From Psychroserpens damuponensis (GTDB lineage: Bacteria > Bacteroidota > Bacteroidia > Flavobacteriales > Flavobacteriaceae): a stretch of DNA of 64,000 nucleotides. The stretch spans positions 107,792 to 171,791 of the forward strand of contig NZ_JXJO01000023.1 in NCBI RefSeq assembly GCF_000826655.1. The letters are read 5' to 3'. The notes beneath the pieces are model-generated. The model had not been told where the DNA came from. It saw only the letters and a list, made by a program, of their open reading frames with translations, and did not search any database. The position numbers were made by a program, and so were the translations under genes. Positions 61,612 through 64,000 of this stretch are shown here, piece after piece (position 1 is the stretch's first letter; every line of letters starts with the position of its first letter).

Positions 61612-61636
61612 AAAATTCATAGGAAAGCAGGAAAAT

Positions 61637-63370
61637 ATGGAAACAACAACAATAAAAAACGAATCTAATAACACTCAAACCACCGAAAGAATCTCTGGTA
61701 GTGAAGCCATCATAAAATGTTTATTAGCCGAAGGTGTGGATATTCTTTACGGTTATCCTGGAGGCGCAATTATGCCAGTTTATGACGAATTATTTAAGTA
61801 CCAAGATCAAATTCATCATGTTTTAACACGTCACGAACAAGGAGCTGCTCACGCAGCACAAGGATATGCACGTATTTCTGGTAGAGTTGGTGTCGCAATG
61901 GCAACTTCAGGACCTGGAGCTACCAATTTAGTTACTGGTATTGCAGATGCTCAAATAGATTCAACACCATTAGTATGCATCACAGGACAGGTTGCTTCGC
62001 ATTTGTTAGGTAGTGATGCGTTTCAAGAAACTGACATTGTAGGCATTTCTACACCAGTCACCAAATGGAATTGTCAAATCACCAAAGCTTCACAAATCCC
62101 AGAGGTCTTAGCCAAAGCATTTTACATTGCCAAAAGCGGACGACCAGGACCCGTTTTGGTGGACATCACTAAAGACGCTCAGTTTGAAGAGTTCGATTTT
62201 AAATACGAAAAATGTAAAGGCGTAAGAAGCTACAAACCTGTTCCTTACACTGAAGAAAACGCACTAAAAGCTGCTGCCGAACTGATTAATAATGCAAAAA
62301 AACCACTTATAGTTTGGGGACAAGGTGTTATTTTAGGAAAAGCAGAAAACGAATTTAAAGCCGTTGTTGAAAAAGCTGGCATCCCTTCCGCATGGACTAT
62401 TCTTGGAGCATCTGCAATCCCAACATCTCATCCATTAAATGTTGGTATGGTTGGTATGCATGGTAATTATGCGCCAAATGTTTTAACCAACGAATGTGAT
62501 GTTTTAATCGCTATCGGAATGCGTTTTGATGATCGTGTAACTGGCAACTTAGCATCTTATGCAAAGCAAGCAAAGATTGTACATTTTGAGATTGATCCTG
62601 CTGAAGTTGATAAAAACGTAAAAACCGATGTTGCTGTACTTGGAGACGCAAAAGTTAGCCTTGACGCATTATTACCATTATTGAATGCAAATACGCATAA
62701 CGATTGGCATCAAAAATTTAAAGATTTATATAAAATTGAATACGAGAAAGTCATTAAAAATGATTTACATCCTACCAAAGAGGGCTTAACTATGGGAGAA
62801 GTGTTGAAAGAAATCAACATACAAACCAAAGGTGAAGCCGCTATTGTAAGTGATGTAGGACAGCATCAAATGATTGCTTGTCGTTATGCCAACTTTAATC
62901 AATCTAAAAGCAATATAACATCTGGCGGATTAGGAACCATGGGATTTGCTTTACCTGCAGCAATTGGAGCAAAAATGGCAGCACCACAACGCGAGGTCGT
63001 TATGATTGCTGGTGATGGAGGTTACCAAATGAATATTCAAGAGTTAGGGACTATTTTTCAACAAAAAGTACCTGTAAAAATTGTGGTACTTAATAATGAA
63101 TTCCTCGGAATGGTTAGGCAATGGCAACAGCTATTTTTTGATAAACGTTATGCATCTACAGAAATGATAAACCCAGATTTTGTAGCCATTGCAAAAGGCT
63201 ATCATATTGATGCCAAAAGGGTTTCAGAACGTAAAGATTTAAAAACTGCCGTAAAAGAAATGATAGATTGTGAAGGTCCTTATTTCTTAGAAGTAAGAGT
63301 AGAAAAGGAAGGCAATGTATTCCCAATGATACCTACAGGAGCTAGTGTATCAGATATAAGATTAGAGTAA
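61637..63370 (+). CDS. ilvB: Acetolactate synthase large subunit IlvB
   Basis: ThDP-dependent enzyme of 577 aa from ATG 61637 that condenses pyruvate (or pyruvate with 2-oxobutyrate) in the first common step of branched-chain amino acid synthesis. The catalytic Glu is in LTRHEQGAAHAAQGYAR (near 59), and the ThDP/Mg motif is AGDGGYQMNIQELGTIFQQKVPVKIVVLNN (about 461-490). FAD-binding middle domain residues (GMRFDDRVTGN) are present. The frame stays open to ATG 61601, which overlaps ilvD; 61637 is preferred because a GGAAA-rich stretch precedes it and it fits the usual start METTTI. Confidence 0.96.
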   Translation: METTTIKNESNNTQTTERISGSEAIIKCLLAEGVDILYGYPGGAIMPVYDELFKYQDQIHHVLTRHEQGAAHAAQGYARISGRVGVAMATSGPGATNLVTGIADAQIDSTPLVCITGQVASHLLGSDAFQETDIVGISTPVTKWNCQITKASQIPEVLAKAFYIAKSGRPGPVLVDITKDAQFEEFDFKYEKCKGVRSYKPVPYTEENALKAAAELINNAKKPLIVWGQGVILGKAENEFKAVVEKAGIPSAWTILGASAIPTSHPLNVGMVGMHGNYAPNVLTNECDVLIAIGMRFDDRVTGNLASYAKQAKIVHFEIDPAEVDKNVKTDVAVLGDAKVSLDALLPLLNANTHNDWHQKFKDLYKIEYEKVIKNDLHPTKEGLTMGEVLKEINIQTKGEAAIVSDVGQHQMIACRYANFNQSKSNITSGGLGTMGFALPAAIGAKMAAPQREVVMIAGDGGYQMNIQELGTIFQQKVPVKIVVLNNEFLGMVRQWQQLFFDKRYASTEMINPDFVAIAKGYHIDAKRVSERKDLKTAVKEMIDCEGPYFLEVRVEKEGNVFPMIPTGASVSDIRLE

Positions 63371-63472
63371 AATAAGAACAAAGAAACTAGAATAGAGAAT
63401 AAAAATTTCAAAATCCTGAAAGACCATAAAAGTCTATTTTCTATTATCTTTTTTCTATCATCGATTAAAAGA

Positions 63473-64000
63473 ATGAATACAGAAAACAAACAATTTACCG
63501 TTTCAATATATACAGAAAACAATATTGGATTGCTAAATAGAATTTCAGCAATATTTCAACGACGACACATGAATGTTGAAAGCTTAAATACGTCGCCTTC
63601 AGAAATAGAAGGTGTATCCAGATTTACACTTGTTGTTAATATTACCGAAGCTCAAATGAAAAAAGTTATCGGTCAAATTGAGAAGCAAGTTGAAGTGATT
63701 AAAGCTTACTATCATACTGAAGACGAAATCATTTATCAAGAATCATGCTTATTTAAAATTAAATCTGAATTGTTATTTGACGAACGTCAAATTCAGAATA
63801 TCATCAAAGAAAGTAATGCTAGAATCGTAACCGTAAACAAAGACTTCTTTGCTATCGAAAAATCTGGAAGAAAAGAAGAAATAGATTTATTATATAGAGA
63901 ATTAAATGCCTTCGGAATTATGCAATTTACGCGATCAGGACGTGTCGCAGTCACTAAAGACGAAATGAAAATATCTACAATGCTTGAAGCATTTCAAGAT
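63473..64000 (+). CDS. ilvN: Acetolactate synthase small subunit IlvN (reaches window edge)
   Basis: Regulatory subunit with an N-terminal ACT domain: FTVSIYTENNIGLLNRISAIFQRRHMNVESLNTSPSEIEGVSRFTLVV (about 8-55) binds valine for feedback control. A C-terminal domain follows (SCLFKIKSELLFDERQIQNIIKESNARIVTVNKDFFAIEKSGRKEEIDLLYRELNAFGIMQFTRSGRVAV). The 176 codons in the window are nearly the full usual length, but no stop is seen. The gap to ilvB is 102 bases, A/T-rich, without a strong signal. Same operon as ilvD-ilvB; ilvC would be expected next. Confidence 0.95.
   Translation, partial: MNTENKQFTVSIYTENNIGLLNRISAIFQRRHMNVESLNTSPSEIEGVSRFTLVVNITEAQMKKVIGQIEKQVEVIKAYYHTEDEIIYQESCLFKIKSELLFDERQIQNIIKESNARIVTVNKDFFAIEKSGRKEEIDLLYRELNAFGIMQFTRSGRVAVTKDEMKISTMLEAFQD

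Noticed and set aside
63371..63472. Extra small gene or strong hairpin between ilvB and ilvN
   Set aside because: Only weak AGAC/GTCT pairing and no convincing frame; probably plain spacer.
1..64000. CRISPR array
   Set aside because: No series of regularly spaced repeats was found and no Cas protein is encoded.

Overview
The window comes from the chromosome of an AT-rich member of the Bacteroidota, most likely family Flavobacteriaceae. The evidence is the gene families and their order (mraZ-rsmH-ftsL-ftsI-murE; coaX-OMP-TPR-lptC-CorC-PpiD; a mevalonate-pathway pair), lipoproteins of Bacteroidota type, and promoters of the form TTTG-N19-TAnnTTTG. The genus cannot be named from the sequence alone.

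Layout, left to right. 1-4018 (minus): the start of the division and cell-wall (dcw) cluster, with a triple MraZ box in front of mraZ. 4315-6058 (plus): an alpha/beta hydrolase, the ribosome-assembly GTPase EngB and a small membrane protein. 6066-9351 (minus): an OppC-type permease and a tail-specific protease. 9575-14442 (plus): surE, a small membrane protein, lpxB, an NlpC/P60 lipoprotein and comEC. 14454-21211 (minus): a thioredoxin-like protein, then a peptide-use group of two POT transporters and a DPP-IV-like peptidase. 21390-23657 (plus): class II HMG-CoA reductase and a GYDIA-type GHMP kinase. 23743-31649 (minus): an envelope-biogenesis group (PpiD-like foldase, CorC/GldE-like protein, LptC, TPR protein, outer-membrane barrel) and type III pantothenate kinase.

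The main feature is a 27.7-kb integrated element, 31902-59600, inserted in the 3' end of tRNA-Phe(GAA). It is bounded by a 15-bp direct repeat and has a tyrosine integrase at its right end. A 22-bp arm-type repeat lies just inside each end. A new terminator behind the tRNA replaces the host terminator, which now lies outside the right end. All 20 genes of the element run on the minus strand. The cargo is two linked metal-efflux modules. The copper/silver-type module is cusA-tolC-copA-DUF305-cusB-HMA lipoprotein. The Czc-type module is czcA fused to an outer-membrane factor, czcB, a Fur-family regulator, DUF3703 and a ZntA-like ATPase. Two small secreted Cys-rich proteins flank the Czc module. 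A single-chain type IIG restriction-modification enzyme carries two short dispersed palindromic repeats in frame. The mobility/replication module (integrase, unknown protein, excisionase-like HTH, replication-initiator-like protein, DnaC-like ATPase, zinc-finger protein) has no recognisable relaxase or secretion genes.

Right of the element (59601-64000) the host chromosome resumes with ilvD-ilvB-ilvN for branched-chain amino acid synthesis; ilvN runs into the window edge.

All functions are inferred from motifs read by eye. No database search was run. Start codons were re-chosen where the longest frame began with TTG or GTG and a better ATG lay downstream.
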